DNA of 64,000 bases from Rhodocyclaceae bacterium (GCA_013388985.1 JACAEF010000005.1:62001-126000), one strand, 5' to 3'; positions 10,097-20,872 are shown, counted from the stretch's first letter. Translations and numbers: made by a program. Notes: a model not told the origin generated them from the letters alone.

Positions 10097-10915
10097 ATGT
10101 CGAGAATCGCCGCGAAGTTCGCCGCACTGCAGGGCCAGCGCCGCAAGGCGCTGATTCCCTTCATCACCGCGGGCGACCCCGAACCCGGCCTGACGCTGCC
10201 CTTGATGCACGCCCTGGTCGCCGGCGGCGCCGACATCATCGAACTCGGCGTGCCGTTTTCCGATCCGATGGCCGATGGGCCGACGATCCAGCGCGCCTCC
10301 GAACGCGCCCTATCCTTTGGTGTCAGCCTGCATCTCGTGCTCGGCATGGTGCATGAATTCCGCAAGCGCGATGCGACCACGCCGGTCGTGTTGATGGGCT
10401 ATGCCAATCCGATCGAAGCCTATGGCCACGAGGCCTTCGTCCGCGATGCCCAGGCGGCGGGCGTCGATGGTGTGCTGACGGTCGATTATCCGCCCGAGGA
10501 ATGCGCGGGCTTCGCCGATTCTTTGCAACAGCACGGCATCGATCCGATCTTCCTGCTGGCGCCGACCTCCGGCGAAAAACGCTTCACCGATGTCGCCGAG
10601 CTGGGTAGCGGCTACCTCTATTACGTGTCGCTCAAGGGCGTGACGGGATCGGCGGCGATCGATCTCGACGAGGTGGCCCGGCGCATTCCGCTGATCCGCG
10701 AGAAGGTGGGCATGCCGGTTGGCGTCGGCTTCGGCATCCGCGATGCGGCCTCCGCGGCGCGCATCGCGCGCGTCGCCGATGCGGTGGTGATCGGCAGCCG
10801 GATCATCGAGATCATCGAGCAGGGCCCGCCGCAAGAAGCGCCGGCGCGGGTGGCGGCCTTTCTGCGCGAAGTGCGCGCCGCGATGGATGCCACGAACGGG
10901 GAGACGCAAGGATGA
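10097..10915 (+). CDS. trpA: Tryptophan synthase alpha chain
   Basis: Cleaves indole-3-glycerol phosphate to indole and glyceraldehyde 3-phosphate. 272 aa TIM barrel. The catalytic glutamate is in [17 protein letters not shown] and the catalytic aspartate in [13 protein letters not shown]. The phosphate loop is GVGFGIRD. Its stop overlaps the accD start by 4 bp (ATGA). Confidence 0.97.
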   Translation: MSRIAAKFAALQGQRRKALIPFITAGDPEPGLTLPLMHALVAGGADIIELGVPFSDPMADGPTIQRASERALSFGVSLHLVLGMVHEFRKRDATTPVVLMGYANPIEAYGHEAFVRDAQAAGVDGVLTVDYPPEECAGFADSLQQHGIDPIFLLAPTSGEKRFTDVAELGSGYLYYVSLKGVTGSAAIDLDEVARRIPLIREKVGMPVGVGFGIRDAASAARIARVADAVVIGSRIIEIIEQGPPQEAPARVAAFLREVRAAMDATNGETQG

Positions 10916-11772
10916 GCTGGTTGCAAAAGCTGCTGCCGCCGAAGATCAAGCGCGCCGAGGGTGCGCGCCGCTCGATTCCCGAAGGCTTGTGGCGCAAGTG
11001 CGCCGCCTGCGAGGCGGTGCTGTATGCCACCGACCTCGAGCAGAATCTCAACGTCTGCCCGAAATGCGGCCATCATCATCGCCTCAGGGCGCGCGCGCGC
11101 CTCGATCTGCTGCTCGATCGCGAAGGGCGTTTCGAGATCGGCAGCGAGGTCGTGCCGCTCGACGTCTTGAAGTTCAAGGACAGCAAGCGTTACCCGGACC
11201 GGCTCGCCGCAGCGCACGAGGAGAGCGGCGAATCGGACGCGCTGGTGGTGATGCAGGGCGCGATCAAAACCCTGCCGCTGGTCGTCGCCTGCTTCGAGTT
11301 CGATTTCATGGGCGGCTCGATGGGCTCCGTGGTCGGCGAACGCTTCGTGCGTGGCGTGAATGCCGCGATCGAGCAGCAGCTGCCGTTCGTCTGCATCACC
11401 GCTTCGGGCGGCGCGCGCATGCAGGAGGGTCTGTTCTCGCTGATGCAGATGAGCAAGACCACCGCGGCGGTGACGCGTCTGGCGCGCCGGCAGCTGCCGT
11501 TCGTCACCATCCTCACCGATCCGACCATGGGCGGCGTGTCGGCGTCCTTCGCCTTCGTCGGCGACGTGGTGATGGCCGAGCCCGGCGCGCTGATCGGCTT
11601 CGCCGGCCCGCGCGTGATCGAGCAGACCGTGCGCGAGAAGCTGCCGGAAGGCTTCCAGCGCGCCGAGTTCCTGCTGGAAAAGGGGGCGATCGACATGATC
11701 GTCGATCGGCGGGAAATGCGCGACCGGCTGGCCTCGGTGCTCACCCTGCTGCAGAGGGTTCCCGCCGTCTGA
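10912..11772 (+). CDS. accD: Acetyl-CoA carboxylase carboxyltransferase beta
   Basis: Beta half of the carboxyltransferase that makes malonyl-CoA; partner AccA is encoded at 61334. 286 aa. A four-cysteine zinc ribbon occupies Cys30, Cys33, Cys49 and Cys52, followed by the crotonase-like carboxyltransferase domain with [14 protein letters not shown] and [12 protein letters not shown]. Gene order trpA-accD-folC is conserved in proteobacteria. Its stop overlaps the folC start (TGATG). Confidence 0.97.
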   Translation: MSWLQKLLPPKIKRAEGARRSIPEGLWRKCAACEAVLYATDLEQNLNVCPKCGHHHRLRARARLDLLLDREGRFEIGSEVVPLDVLKFKDSKRYPDRLAAAHEESGESDALVVMQGAIKTLPLVVACFEFDFMGGSMGSVVGERFVRGVNAAIEQQLPFVCITASGGARMQEGLFSLMQMSKTTAAVTRLARRQLPFVTILTDPTMGGVSASFAFVGDVVMAEPGALIGFAGPRVIEQTVREKLPEGFQRAEFLLEKGAIDMIVDRREMRDRLASVLTLLQRVPAV

Positions 11773-13064
11773 TGCGCGCCGGGCCCAAGGCCGGCCTGGC
11801 GGACTGGCTGGCGCATCTCGATCGGCTCCATCCGCGTGGCGAAGCGGGCATCGAGCTGGGGCTCGAGCGCGTCCGCCAAGTCTCTCGGGCGCTTGGCCAG
11901 CATCCGTTCTGTCCGGTGATCACCGTCGGCGGCACCAACGGCAAGGGTTCGACCTGCGCGCTGATCGAACGCATCCTGCGCTGTGCCGGCTATCGGGTCG
12001 GCGTGTATTCCTCGCCGCATCTGCTGGCCTACAACGAGCGGGTGCGCCTCGACGGCGTGCCGGCGGACGATGCTGCGTTCTGCGACGCGTTCGCACGCGT
12101 CGAGGCGGCGCGGCGCGACGTGCCGCTGACTTACTTCGAATTCGGCACCCTGGCGGCCTGGGAGATGTTCGTGGCCAGTCAGCCCGATGCGATCATCCTC
12201 GAAGTGGGTCTGGGCGGACGGCTCGACGCCACGAACATCTACGATGCCGACTGCGCGATCGTCACCTCCATCGCGCTCGATCACACCGACTATCTGGGCC
12301 CGACGCGCGAGCACATCGGCCGCGAGAAAGCCGGCATCTGCCGTCCGGGCCGGCCGCTGATCTGCGGCGATGCCGATCCGCCATTGGGTTTGATCGAAGC
12401 GTGCCGTGCCGCCAGCGCCGACTTTCGCTGTCTCGGCCGCGATTTCGGCTATGCGCGGCTGGAAAACCAATGGCAGTTTTGGAACCTCGCCGGGCGCCGG
12501 CTCGGCGGCCTGGCGCATCCCGCTCTGCGCGGCGAATGCCAGTTGGGGAACGCCGCCTGCGCGATCGCCGCGCTCGATGCGTTGCAGGAACGCCTGCCGG
12601 TCACCGCCCAGGACATCCGCCGCGGCCTGGCGGAAGTCGAGCTGGCGGGGCGCTGCCAGGTGCTGCCGGGACGGCCGCAGATCGTCCTCGATGTCGCGCA
12701 CAATCCGCAGGCGGCAATGGAGCTGGCGCGCAACCTCGGCAACATGGGTTTCGCGCGCACCACCTGGGCCGTGTTCGGCATGATGGCCGACAAGGACATC
12801 CCTGGGGTGGTCGAGGCGATGCGCGAGCGGGTCGATCGCTGGCTGCCCTGCGACCTGCCCGGACCGCGCGCGGCGTCCGCCCTGCAGCTTGCCGGCATCA
12901 TCGAAAAAATCGGCGCTGGCGGAACGGCACCGGCATTCACTTCTCCCGCGGCTGCTTTCCGCCACGCGCAGGAGAACGCAGGCGCCGATGATAGAATTTT
13001 GGCCTTCGGATCATTCCTGACGGTGGCGGGGGTGATGCGTTCACTGAATCGTGGCGATGGATGA
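11772..13064 (+). CDS. folC: Folylpolyglutamate/dihydrofolate synthase
   Basis: Adds glutamate to dihydropteroate and tetrahydrofolate. 430 aa, normal length. The ATP P-loop is TVGGTNGKGSTCALIE; the Mur-ligase-like C-terminal domain has LDVAHNPQAA. The ATG overlaps the accD stop. Unusually, it carries two inverted copies of the dispersed repeat: 12401-12425, encoding CRAASADF, and 12906-12931, encoding KIGAGGTAP. Both fall outside the recognised motifs, probably in loops, and neither breaks the frame. Confidence 0.95.
   Translation: MRAGPKAGLADWLAHLDRLHPRGEAGIELGLERVRQVSRALGQHPFCPVITVGGTNGKGSTCALIERILRCAGYRVGVYSSPHLLAYNERVRLDGVPADDAAFCDAFARVEAARRDVPLTYFEFGTLAAWEMFVASQPDAIILEVGLGGRLDATNIYDADCAIVTSIALDHTDYLGPTREHIGREKAGICRPGRPLICGDADPPLGLIEACRAASADFRCLGRDFGYARLENQWQFWNLAGRRLGGLAHPALRGECQLGNAACAIAALDALQERLPVTAQDIRRGLAEVELAGRCQVLPGRPQIVLDVAHNPQAAMELARNLGNMGFARTTWAVFGMMADKDIPGVVEAMRERVDRWLPCDLPGPRAASALQLAGIIEKIGAGGTAPAFTSPAAAFRHAQENAGADDRILAFGSFLTVAGVMRSLNRGDG
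12401..12425 (-). repeat. Dispersed repeat, copy 2 (reverse)
   Basis: GTGCCGTGCCGCCAGCG followed by CCGACTTT. Inside folC, read in the CRxASADF frame; inverted relative to the copy 0.5 kb downstream in the same gene. Confidence 0.8.
12906..12931 (+). repeat. Dispersed repeat, copy 3 (forward)
   Basis: AAAATCGGCGCTGGCG, GA, ACGGCACC. Inside folC near its 3' end, encoding KIGAGGTAP. Confidence 0.85.
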
Positions 13065-13065
13065 G

Positions 13066-13749
13066 ATGGCGCAAGAGGACAATCGGACAGGCCCAGACGC
13101 GCAGTCGGACGAGATCACGCAGTTGAAGAAGCGCGCGCGGCGGCGTCTGATCGGCGCCGTGGCGGTGGCGCTGTTCGCGGCCATCGTGTTGCCGATGGTG
13201 ATGGATCATCAGCCGGCGCCCCCGCTTCGGGACATCCAGGTGCGCATCCCGAGCCCGGACGAGGGGGCCGATCACAAGGTGGCGGCAGTGGAAAAGCCCA
13301 TCGCCAGGACGGATGCCAAGCCGATCGTCAAGACGGAGCCGAAGCCGGAGCCCAAAGCCGCAGCGGCGCCGGAAGGCAAGGCGGACGCAAAGTCGCAATC
13401 CGGCAGCGACGGCAAGCCGCCGGAAGCGAAAACCGATGCCCCGCCCGCGCCGGTCAACGAGCCAAAGCCGGCCGCCAAGGCCGAGCCGAAGGCTGAGCAA
13501 ACCCCGTCAGCAGCCAATGAGGCCTGGGAGGTTCAATTGGGCGCCTATGCTGAACCCGGCCGCGTCAAGAATCTGCTGGGCAAGCTCAAGGAGCTGGGAC
13601 TGCCCGCCTACACCGAAAAGGTCGAGACCCCGAATGGCGCGCGCACGCGCGTCCGCGTAGGGCCGTTTCCCAGTCGCGAGGCTGCCGAGAAGGCGCGCAC
13701 GCGCATCAAGACGATCGGCGTCGATGGCCCGGTGGCCAAAAAGCCGTGA
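13066..13749 (+). CDS. dedD: SPOR-domain cell-division protein DedD-like
   Basis: Bitopic inner-membrane protein of about 227 aa. It has a short cytoplasmic N-terminus ending KKRARRRL, one membrane helix (IGAVAVALFAAIVLPMVM), a long Lys/Pro/Ala/Glu-rich periplasmic linker, and a C-terminal SPOR domain (WEVQLGAYAEPGRVKNLLGKL, RVRVGPFPSREAAEKA) that by family binds septal denuded peptidoglycan. The folC-dedD-cvpA-purF order matches Escherichia coli. The start is uncertain: GTG 13051, ATG 13057 and ATG 13066 are all in frame. Confidence 0.88.
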   Translation: MAQEDNRTGPDAQSDEITQLKKRARRRLIGAVAVALFAAIVLPMVMDHQPAPPLRDIQVRIPSPDEGADHKVAAVEKPIARTDAKPIVKTEPKPEPKAAAAPEGKADAKSQSGSDGKPPEAKTDAPPAPVNEPKPAAKAEPKAEQTPSAANEAWEVQLGAYAEPGRVKNLLGKLKELGLPAYTEKVETPNGARTRVRVGPFPSREAAEKARTRIKTIGVDGPVAKKP

Positions 13750-13764
13750 GCGCGCATTCCGTCG

Positions 13765-14256
13765 ATGACGCTGTTCGATTATTGCGTGCTGGCCTTGATT
13801 GCCCTTTCCCTGCTGGTGGGCATCAGCCGCGGCGTGGTGAGCGAGCTGCTCGCCCTGACCGCTTGGGTGGTGGCCTTCTTCGCGGCGCGTCTGTGGGCGC
13901 AGCCGGTGGGCGACCATCTGCTGGCGGAACTGTCCGACCCGGTGTGGCGGCCTGTGGCGGGCTTCGTTGCCGTCTTCGTCGCCGTGCTGGTATCGTTTGC
14001 GTTGTTACGCTGGCTGATCGGTCTGCTGCTCAAGGCGGTCGGGCTGCGTCCGCTGGATCGCTTCCTGGGTGCGCTGTTCGGCATCGTGCGCGGGATGGCG
14101 ATCCTGCTGCTGCTGGTGCTGCTCGCGGGCCTGACGCCCTTGCCGTGGCAGCCCTGGTGGCGGCAGGCGGTGTTCGCGCCGCCGCTGGAAACGGGGGTGC
14201 TGGCGGTCAAGCCCTGGCTGCCGCCGGAGCTGGCGAAACGAATCCACTATCGATAG
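13765..14256 (+). CDS. cvpA: CvpA family membrane protein
   Basis: A 163-aa protein with four predicted membrane helices, matching the CvpA family (colicin V production, envelope homeostasis). Family hallmarks are FDYCVLALIALSLLVGISRGVVSELLAL and LDRFLGALFGIVRG. It lies 15 bp after dedD and 9 bp before purF, the conserved position for this gene. Confidence 0.92.
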   Translation: MTLFDYCVLALIALSLLVGISRGVVSELLALTAWVVAFFAARLWAQPVGDHLLAELSDPVWRPVAGFVAVFVAVLVSFALLRWLIGLLLKAVGLRPLDRFLGALFGIVRGMAILLLLVLLAGLTPLPWQPWWRQAVFAPPLETGVLAVKPWLPPELAKRIHYR

Positions 14257-14265
14257 GATGAAACG

Positions 14266-15789
14266 ATGTGCGGCATTCTCGGCGTAGTCGCCACCACGCC
14301 CGTCAATCAACTGCTCTATGACGGCCTGCAGGTGCTGCAGCACCGCGGCCAGGATGCGGCCGGCATCGCCACCGCGGAAGGCGGGCGCTTCCATATGCAC
14401 AAGGGGCCGGGTCTGGTGCGTGACGTGTTCCGCACCCGCAACATGCGCGATCTGACCGGCAACTGGGGCATCGCCCATTGCCGCTATCCGACCGCGGGCT
14501 CGGCCTACAACGCCGCCGAGTCGCAGCCGTTCTACGTCAACTCGCCGTTCGGCCTGATGCTCGCCCACAACGGCAACCTCACCAACGCCGAGCAGCTCAA
14601 GCGTGACATGTTCCTGCAGGACCTGCGCCACATCAACACCAACTCGGATTCCGAGGTGCTGCTGAATGTCTTGGCGCACGAATTGCAGGAAGCCTCGACG
14701 AAATACCAGGTCGATGCCGAGACGATCTTCAAGGCGGTGGCCGGTACGCACCGGCGCGTGCGCGGCGCCTATGCGGTGGTGGCGATGATCGCCGGCTACG
14801 GCCTCCTGGCCTTCCGCGATCCCTACGGCATTCGCCCGCTGGTAATCGGCCGGCACGAAACGCCGCAGGGCATGGAGTATCTGGTGGCCTCCGAGAGCGT
14901 GGCGATCGACACGCTCGGCTTCCAGTTCGTGCGCGATGTCGAGCCCGGCGAGGCGGTGCTGATCGACACGCGCGGCCAGTTCCTCAGCCGCCAGTGCGCG
15001 CAGAAGACCCTCCATGCGCCCTGCATGTTCGAATACGTCTATCTGGCGCGACCGGACTCGCTGATCGACGGCGTGTCGGTCTATGCAGCGCGGGTCAACA
15101 TGGGGGTCTCGCTGGCCGACAAGATCCGTCACACGATGCCGCATCTGGCGATCGACGCGGTGATCCCAATCCCGGATTCGAGCCGCCCGGCGGCGCTCGA
15201 ACTGGCCACGCGTCTGGGCGTGCCCTACCGCGAGGGCTTCGTCAAGAACCGTTACATCGGCCGCACCTTCATCATGCCGGGCCAGGCGACGCGCAAAAAG
15301 TCCGTGCGGCAGAAACTCAACGCCATCGCCTCGGAATTCCGCGGCAAGAACGTGCTGTTGGTCGATGATTCCATCGTGCGCGGCACCACCAGCCGCGAGA
15401 TCATCCAGATGGCACGCGAGGCGGGGGCGAAGAAGGTCTATTTCGCCTCGGCCAGCCCGCCCGTGCGCTTCGCCAACGTCTATGGCATCGACATGCCCTC
15501 GCGCGCCGAGCTGATCGCTGCTTACCGCAACGACGAGGAAATCCGCCAGGAAATCGGTGCGGATGCCTTGATCTACCAGGATCTCGAGGCGCTGCGCGAG
15601 GCGGTCCGCTCATTGAATCCGGCGCTGACGCAGTTCGACACTTCCTGTTTCGACGGCCATTACATCACCGGCGACGTCAGTGCCGATTACCTCGACAGCA
15701 TCGAGGCCGCGCGTGCCAGGCCCGTACGCGAGGAGGGTGGCGGCAGCCAGCTCGATCTGAATCTCGTCTCGCCGCCAGCGAATGATTGA
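14266..15789 (+). CDS. purF: Amidophosphoribosyltransferase
   Basis: First committed step of purine synthesis: PRPP plus glutamine to phosphoribosylamine. 507 aa. Cys2 (MCGILGVV) is the N-terminal glutamine-amidotransferase nucleophile. The PRPP-binding motif is [17 protein letters not shown], and [13 protein letters not shown] flanks the active site. It overlaps metZ by 8 bp. Confidence 0.97.
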   Translation: MCGILGVVATTPVNQLLYDGLQVLQHRGQDAAGIATAEGGRFHMHKGPGLVRDVFRTRNMRDLTGNWGIAHCRYPTAGSAYNAAESQPFYVNSPFGLMLAHNGNLTNAEQLKRDMFLQDLRHINTNSDSEVLLNVLAHELQEASTKYQVDAETIFKAVAGTHRRVRGAYAVVAMIAGYGLLAFRDPYGIRPLVIGRHETPQGMEYLVASESVAIDTLGFQFVRDVEPGEAVLIDTRGQFLSRQCAQKTLHAPCMFEYVYLARPDSLIDGVSVYAARVNMGVSLADKIRHTMPHLAIDAVIPIPDSSRPAALELATRLGVPYREGFVKNRYIGRTFIMPGQATRKKSVRQKLNAIASEFRGKNVLLVDDSIVRGTTSREIIQMAREAGAKKVYFASASPPVRFANVYGIDMPSRAELIAAYRNDEEIRQEIGADALIYQDLEALREAVRSLNPALTQFDTSCFDGHYITGDVSADYLDSIEAARARPVREEGGGSQLDLNLVSPPAND

Positions 15790-16963
15790 TTCCGACGCTT
15801 ACCGTTTCGAAACCCTGGCGATCCGCACCGGCCAGGAGCGCAGCCAGTTCGGCGAGCATTCCGAAGCGCTGTATCTCACCTCCAGCTTCGTGTTTTCCAG
15901 CGCGGCCGAGGCGGCGGCGCTGTTTGCCGGCGAGCGGGAAGGCTTCATCTATTCGCGCTTCACCAACCCGACCGTCTCGCTGTTCCAGGAGCGTCTCGCC
16001 GCGCTGGAGGGCGCCGAAGCCTGCATCGCGACGGCCAGCGGCATGGCGGCGATCCTCGCCACGACCCTGGCGCTGCTCAAGAGCGGCGATCACATCGTCG
16101 CTGCGCGCGGCATCTTCGGCGCCAGCCAGACACTGTTCGCTACCATCCTGACGAAATTCGGCGTGACGACGACCTTCGTGTCCGGCTGTGAGCCTGCGGA
16201 CTTCCGCGAAGCGCTCCAGTCGAACACCCGGCTCGTGTTCATCGAGACCCCGTCCAATCCGCTCACCGAGGTGCATGACATCGCGGCGCTGGCGGACATC
16301 ACGCATGCCGCCGGTGCCTTGCTGGTCGTCGACAATTGTTTCTGCACGCCGGCTCTGCAGCGGCCGATCGAATTCGGCGCCGATCTGGTGATCCACTCCG
16401 CGACCAAGCACCTCGACGGCCAGGGCCGGGTGCTCGGCGGTGCGGTGTGCGGCGGCAAAGCGGTGATCGAAGAGATCTTCAAGTTCATGCGCACCGCCGG
16501 GCCGACGCTGTCGCCGTTCAATGCCTGGGTAATCCTCAAGGGACTGGAAACGCTCAAGCTGCGCATGCAGGCCCATGCCGCGAATGCGCTCGAACTGGCG
16601 CGGCGGCTGGAGGCCCACCCCGCGATCGAGCGCGTGTTCTACCCCGGCCTGCCTTCCCATCCGCAGCACGCGCTGGCGATGCGCCAGCAGTCGGCCGGCG
16701 GTGCGATCGTTTCCTTCGAGGTCAAGGGGGGACGGGAAGCCGCCTGGCGCGTGGTGGATCACTGCCGGCTGCTTTCGATCACCGCCAACCTTGGCGACGT
16801 CAAGACGACGATCACCCATCCGGCGAGCACGACGCACGGCCGCATCACGCCCGAGGCGCGCGCGGCCGCAGGCATCAGCGAAGGGCTGCTGCGCGTCGCG
16901 GTCGGGCTCGAAGCCATCGACGACATCGAACGCGATCTGCTGCGCGGTCTGAATGCGCGCTGA
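15782..16963 (+). CDS. metZ: O-succinylhomoserine sulfhydrylase
   Basis: PLP enzyme of the Cys/Met metabolism family making homocysteine from O-succinylhomoserine and sulfide. 393 aa. The PLP lysine is in [25 protein letters not shown] and ASGMAAI are further family motifs. The LDGQGR variant after the PLP lysine is typical of MetZ rather than MetB or MetC. The purF-metZ order is common in beta- and gammaproteobacteria. Confidence 0.93.
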   Translation: MIDSDAYRFETLAIRTGQERSQFGEHSEALYLTSSFVFSSAAEAAALFAGEREGFIYSRFTNPTVSLFQERLAALEGAEACIATASGMAAILATTLALLKSGDHIVAARGIFGASQTLFATILTKFGVTTTFVSGCEPADFREALQSNTRLVFIETPSNPLTEVHDIAALADITHAAGALLVVDNCFCTPALQRPIEFGADLVIHSATKHLDGQGRVLGGAVCGGKAVIEEIFKFMRTAGPTLSPFNAWVILKGLETLKLRMQAHAANALELARRLEAHPAIERVFYPGLPSHPQHALAMRQQSAGGAIVSFEVKGGREAAWRVVDHCRLLSITANLGDVKTTITHPASTTHGRITPEARAAAGISEGLLRVAVGLEAIDDIERDLLRGLNAR

Positions 16964-16981
16964 ACACGGCGGATAGGGAAG

Positions 16982-17007
16982 GGTGCCGTCCCACCAGCGC
17001 CGACTTT
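16982..17007 (-). repeat. Dispersed repeat, copy 4 (reverse, intergenic)
   Basis: GGTGCCGTCCCACCAGCG followed by CCGACTTT. In the 127-bp gap between metZ and the DUF2863 gene, 18 bp after the metZ stop. A TAAAAT hexamer at 17041 lies 34 bp further on, with no convincing -35. Confidence 0.85.
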
Positions 17008-17090
17008 CGCGCTGCCGCGGGACGAGGTGGTCCGAGCTGATAAAATCCCATCCCCCATTGCAGTCGCTGCTGCTGACCACCCCGATCGCC

Positions 17091-18272
17091 ATGAAACGCT
17101 CCCGCTTTGCCCGCCGCACCAAGCAAACCCCCGACACCGAAGCGCTGATCCACTGCGCCACGCAACTGAGCCTGTCCGGCAGCCGGCTGGAGGACGCCTT
17201 CTGGGAGCGTCGTCTCTCGGGCATCATCGATCGCCTGTTGCGCGGTCAGGATGAGGCGGCGCTGAACGCCGCGCTCGATCATCTGTATGGCAGCGGCGGA
17301 CGCGCCTATGATGAGCTCGCCGACCTGGTGGAAGGCTGCGCCGAGTCGCATCATCATCCGCAGGCCGGCAGCGGCGCCGGCCAGGACGTGCTGCTCTTCG
17401 CCGCGCCGGTGCTGGCCTGGTCACGCTATGCGATTCCCTCCGGAGCGATCAATGCCGAGACCTTGGCGATGTTGCGGGTGCAGCTGCAGGCCCATGTGTT
17501 CGCCGCCGAGGTGCGCTTCGGTCTGGCCGACTTCCTGTTCAGCCCCGATCAATTGCCGCAAAGTTATTGCGAAACCGCCGCCCTGCGGGAGAAGCTCGCC
17601 AAGGCGGCGCTGCATGGCCGCGATACCCGGCTCGATCCGGCGCAGATGCCCGAAACGATGAATTTCCTCTCCGACACCCGTTATCTGATCGGCGTCGTCT
17701 GCGTCGCCGCGGGGGCACCGCTGTTCCGCTGGCAGGAAGAGGATGGCAGCCGCAACGAGGCGCACAAGCAGTGGCGCCTGCAGGGAGGCGAAGTGCTGCG
17801 CGGCCTGCTGCCGGCCTGTGCCTTCGAGCCGCTGCTGCCGCAATCCTTCCATGCCGCGATCCGCGAAGCCGATCGCGCCTCGCGTCCCTATTCGCTGCGC
17901 TCGGCCGTCGCCTTCCTGCAGACGACGCTGAACGTGCCGGCGGCCAACCTGCGGGCGGTGGTGGCGCCGTACTACGACCGCCAGCTCGAAGAATACCGTG
18001 TGGGTTTCACTCTCGGCGAATCGACCGAGGTGATTCACGGCGTCGTCTGGCCGCTGCTGGAACATGAGGATGAAGCGGCCGATCTTCCCGGGCAGATCGA
18101 GTCGGTGCTGCGCGAGGCGGGAGTCCGCGAGGTGCAGGTGCTCGATCACCGCTTCCCGCTCGAATACTGCGACGACTGTGGGGCGCCCCTTTATCCGAAC
18201 CCGGAAGGCGAGCCGGTGCATGCCGAACTGCCGGAGCAGGAAGAGGAAGCCATGCCGCGCCATCTGCATTGA
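17091..18272 (+). CDS. DUF2863 family protein
   Basis: A 393-residue soluble protein of the betaproteobacterial DUF2863 family, function unknown. The start at 17091 gives [19 protein letters not shown], the usual family N-terminus. It is largely helical, without signal peptide or membrane segment. The C-terminus has a CxxC pair in [17 protein letters not shown], which could bind a metal. recR begins 8 bp after its stop, so the two are probably co-transcribed. Confidence 0.82.
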   Translation: MKRSRFARRTKQTPDTEALIHCATQLSLSGSRLEDAFWERRLSGIIDRLLRGQDEAALNAALDHLYGSGGRAYDELADLVEGCAESHHHPQAGSGAGQDVLLFAAPVLAWSRYAIPSGAINAETLAMLRVQLQAHVFAAEVRFGLADFLFSPDQLPQSYCETAALREKLAKAALHGRDTRLDPAQMPETMNFLSDTRYLIGVVCVAAGAPLFRWQEEDGSRNEAHKQWRLQGGEVLRGLLPACAFEPLLPQSFHAAIREADRASRPYSLRSAVAFLQTTLNVPAANLRAVVAPYYDRQLEEYRVGFTLGESTEVIHGVVWPLLEHEDEAADLPGQIESVLREAGVREVQVLDHRFPLEYCDDCGAPLYPNPEGEPVHAELPEQEEEAMPRHLH

Positions 18273-18280
18273 TTGCAGGC

Positions 18281-18877
18281 ATGACGCTGCCGTCGTCCCT
18301 CGATGAGCTGGTCGCGGCGCTGCGCTGCCTTCCGGGCGTGGGGCCGAAATCCGCCCAGCGCATGGCCTATCACCTGCTGCAGCACGACCGGCGGGGCGCC
18401 GAGCGTCTCGCCGCGGCGCTCGCCCGCGCCTTGCAGACCCTTCACCCCTGCGCCCGCTGCAACAATTTCACCGAGGCGGAAATCTGCGAGCGCTGCCTTT
18501 CGCCGCAACGCGACGCGACACAGCTGTGCGTCGTCGAGATGCCGGCCGACGTCAATGTCGTGGAACAGACGCAGGCCTACAGGGGGCTGTATTATGTGCT
18601 GATGGGACGGCTCAGCCCGCTCGACGGCATTGGACCGCGGGAACTGGCCTTCGATCGCCTGCTGGCGCGGGCGAGCGACGGCGTGGTGAAAGAAGTGATC
18701 CTTGCCACGAACCTCACCCAGGAAGGCGAAGTGACCGCGCATTACCTGGCCGAGATGCTGCACGCGCGCGGCATCAAGGTCAGCCGCCTCGCCCGTGGCC
18801 TGCCGCTGGGCAGCGAGATCGAATACGCCGACGCCGCCAGCGTGGCGCAGGCCCTGCTCGATCGCCGCGATTATTGA
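18281..18877 (+). CDS. recR: Recombination mediator RecR
   Basis: Works with RecF and RecO to load RecA on gapped DNA. 198 aa. Helix-hairpin-helix [17 protein letters not shown] at the N-terminus, four-cysteine zinc finger ([16 protein letters not shown]), Toprim domain with [12 protein letters not shown], and the C-terminal Walker-B-like segment. Start set at ATG 18281; an in-frame TTG at 18269 is less likely. dnaX and the YbaB gene, frequent neighbours, are absent. Confidence 0.95.
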   Translation: MTLPSSLDELVAALRCLPGVGPKSAQRMAYHLLQHDRRGAERLAAALARALQTLHPCARCNNFTEAEICERCLSPQRDATQLCVVEMPADVNVVEQTQAYRGLYYVLMGRLSPLDGIGPRELAFDRLLARASDGVVKEVILATNLTQEGEVTAHYLAEMLHARGIKVSRLARGLPLGSEIEYADAASVAQALLDRRDY

Positions 18878-18902
18878 CCGGCGCGGGAAACGCCGAAGGG
18901 CT

Positions 18903-18930
18903 TTGAATTGCCTGCGGGCTTGAGTACAAT
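18903..18930 (+). promoter_or_regulatory. Sigma-70 promoter for petABC
   Basis: TTGAAT at 18903-18908 and TACAAT at 18925-18930 are spaced 16 bp apart. They lie in the only gap before the cytochrome bc1 operon, 44 bp upstream of the petA ATG. Confidence 0.6.
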
Positions 18931-18973
18931 TGTTGGGTTTTTTGCGTTTGCCAGAGAATGATAGGAAGCCACC

Positions 18974-19570
18974 ATGAGTTGTGACGATAAAGTGGATTGT
19001 GGCAGGCGGCGCCTGCTGGTCGCCACGTCGGTTGCCGGCGGTGTGGCGGGTGTGGCTGCGGTCGTGCCGTTCGTCAGTTCGCTGGCGCCGTCCGAGCGTG
19101 CCAAGTCGGCCGGGGCACCGGTCGAGGTCGATATCAGCAAGCTGCAGCCAGGCGAAATGATGACCGTCGAGTGGCGTGGCAAGCCTGTCTGGATCATCCA
19201 TCGCACCAAGGAAATGCTCGACAATCTCTCAAAGCACGACGACAAGCTGGCTGATCCGAAATCCGAACGGCATCAGCAACCGGATTACGCCAAGAACGAA
19301 TACCGTTCGATCAAGCCCGAATATCTGGTCGCGATCGGCATCTGCACCCATCTCGGATGCTCGCCGACCGAGAAATTCAAGACGGGCGCCGAGTCGGGCA
19401 TCGATGCCGACTGGCCGGGTGGGTTTCTCTGTCCCTGCCATGGCTCGACCTTCGATCTGGCGGGCCGCGTGTTCAAGAACAAGCCCGCTCCGGACAATCT
19501 CGAGATTCCGCCGCACTATTACCTGTCCGACGCCAAGATCCTGATTGGCGAAGACAAGAAGGGAGCCTAA
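18974..19570 (+). CDS. petA: Ubiquinol-cytochrome c reductase iron-sulfur subunit
   Basis: Rieske subunit of the bc1 complex, 198 aa. Near the N-terminus GRRRLLVATSVAGG is a twin-arginine-like membrane signal-anchor. The 2Fe-2S cluster is bound by the CTHLGC and CPCHGS boxes. The head domain sits in the periplasm and moves electrons from ubiquinol to cytochrome c1. It is first in the petABC operon, 3 bp before petB. Confidence 0.97.
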   Translation: MSCDDKVDCGRRRLLVATSVAGGVAGVAAVVPFVSSLAPSERAKSAGAPVEVDISKLQPGEMMTVEWRGKPVWIIHRTKEMLDNLSKHDDKLADPKSERHQQPDYAKNEYRSIKPEYLVAIGICTHLGCSPTEKFKTGAESGIDADWPGGFLCPCHGSTFDLAGRVFKNKPAPDNLEIPPHYYLSDAKILIGEDKKGA

Positions 19571-19573
19571 GCC

Positions 19574-20872
19574 ATGGCTGGCGCCAACGTCGAAAAGTAC
19601 AAATCCGATGGCACGACCGCCGGCAACCTGCTGGAATGGCTCGATGCCCGTTTCCCGCTGATGGCATTGTGGAACGACCATCTCGCCAAATATTACGCGC
19701 CCAAGAATTTCAACTTCTGGTATTTCTTCGGTTCGCTCGCCTTGCTGGTGCTGGTGATGCAGATCGTCACCGGCGTCTTTCTGGTCATGCACTACAAGCC
19801 GGATGCCTCCCTCAATGCATCCGGCGTGCCCGTGGCCTTCGCCAGCGTCGAATACATCATGCGCGACGTGCCCTGGGGCTGGCTGATCCGCTACATGCAT
19901 TCCACCGGCGCCTCGGCGTTCTTCATCGTCGTCTATCTGCACATGTTCCGCGGCATGCTCTACGGCTCCTATCGTCAGCCGCGCGAGCTGGTCTGGATCA
20001 TCGGCGTGCTGATCTTCCTCGTCCTGATGGCCACAGCCTTCATGGGCTATCTGCTGCCATGGGGGCAGATGTCCTACTGGGGCGCCCAGGTGATCCTGAA
20101 CCTGTTTACCGCGATTCCGCTGATCGGCAATGATCTCGGCGTGTGGATCCGTGGCGACTACGTGGTCGGCGACGCGACGCTGAACCGTCTGTTTTCGCTG
20201 CATTACCTGCTGCCGGTGCTGATCCTGCCCGCCCTGGTGGCCGTGCATCTGATCGCCCTGCACGAGGTCGGCTCCAACAACCCGGACGGGATCGAGATCA
20301 AAAAGAAGAAAGATCAAAACGGCGTGCCGCTGGACGGCATTCCGTTCCATCCCTATTACACGGTCAAGGACATCGTCGGCGTCGTGGTCTTCCTGATCGT
20401 GTTCTCGGCGGTGGTGTTCTTCATGCCGGAAGGCGGCGGCTATTTCCTCGAAGCCAACAACTTCTACCCTGCCGATCCTCTGGTGACCCCGCCGCACATC
20501 GCGCCCGTCTGGTATTTCGGCCCGTTCTATTCGATCCTGCGCGCCAACACGGTCAATTTCTTCTGGATCGACGCCAAGCTGTGGGGCGTGATCTTCATGG
20601 GGCTGGGCGTGATGGTATTTTTCTTCCTGCCCTGGCTGGATCGTAGCCCGGTCAAGTCGATCCGTTATCGCGGCCCGCTTTACAAGGGCGCCCTGACGAT
20701 TTTCGTGATCAGCTTCGTCATCCTCGGTTATCTGGGCATGCTGGCGCCGACGCCGGGCCGCACGCTGGTGGCGCAAATCTGCACGATTCTCTACTTCGCG
20801 TTCTTTCTGCTGATGCCCATCTACACAGCGCTCGACAAATGCAAGCCCGAACCGGAAAGGGTGACCGGATGA
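19574..20872 (+). CDS. petB: Cytochrome b of bc1 complex
   Basis: Membrane subunit carrying hemes bL and bH and both quinone sites, 432 aa with about eight to nine helices. Heme-ligand region HSTGASAFFIVVYLHMFRGMLYG, and a second histidine pair in FSLHYLLPVLILPALVAVHLIALHE. The Qo motif is PEGGGYFLEANNF..PADPLVTPPHI, a bacterial variant of the PEWY region. A long C-terminal part continues past the helix VMVFFFLPWLDRSPVKSIRYRG. Its stop overlaps petC as ATGA. Confidence 0.97.
   Translation: MAGANVEKYKSDGTTAGNLLEWLDARFPLMALWNDHLAKYYAPKNFNFWYFFGSLALLVLVMQIVTGVFLVMHYKPDASLNASGVPVAFASVEYIMRDVPWGWLIRYMHSTGASAFFIVVYLHMFRGMLYGSYRQPRELVWIIGVLIFLVLMATAFMGYLLPWGQMSYWGAQVILNLFTAIPLIGNDLGVWIRGDYVVGDATLNRLFSLHYLLPVLILPALVAVHLIALHEVGSNNPDGIEIKKKKDQNGVPLDGIPFHPYYTVKDIVGVVVFLIVFSAVVFFMPEGGGYFLEANNFYPADPLVTPPHIAPVWYFGPFYSILRANTVNFFWIDAKLWGVIFMGLGVMVFFFLPWLDRSPVKSIRYRGPLYKGALTIFVISFVILGYLGMLAPTPGRTLVAQICTILYFAFFLLMPIYTALDKCKPEPERVTG

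Noticed and set aside
10887-11771. Long upstream extension of folC across accD
   Set aside because: It is the folC frame read back through accD. The true start at 11772 overlaps the accD stop, and the AccD zinc ribbon and carboxyltransferase motifs are in the other frame.
17016-17046. Full sigma-70 promoter before the DUF2863 gene
   Set aside because: TAAAAT is present at 17041 but no -35 hexamer is found at 16-19 bp spacing.
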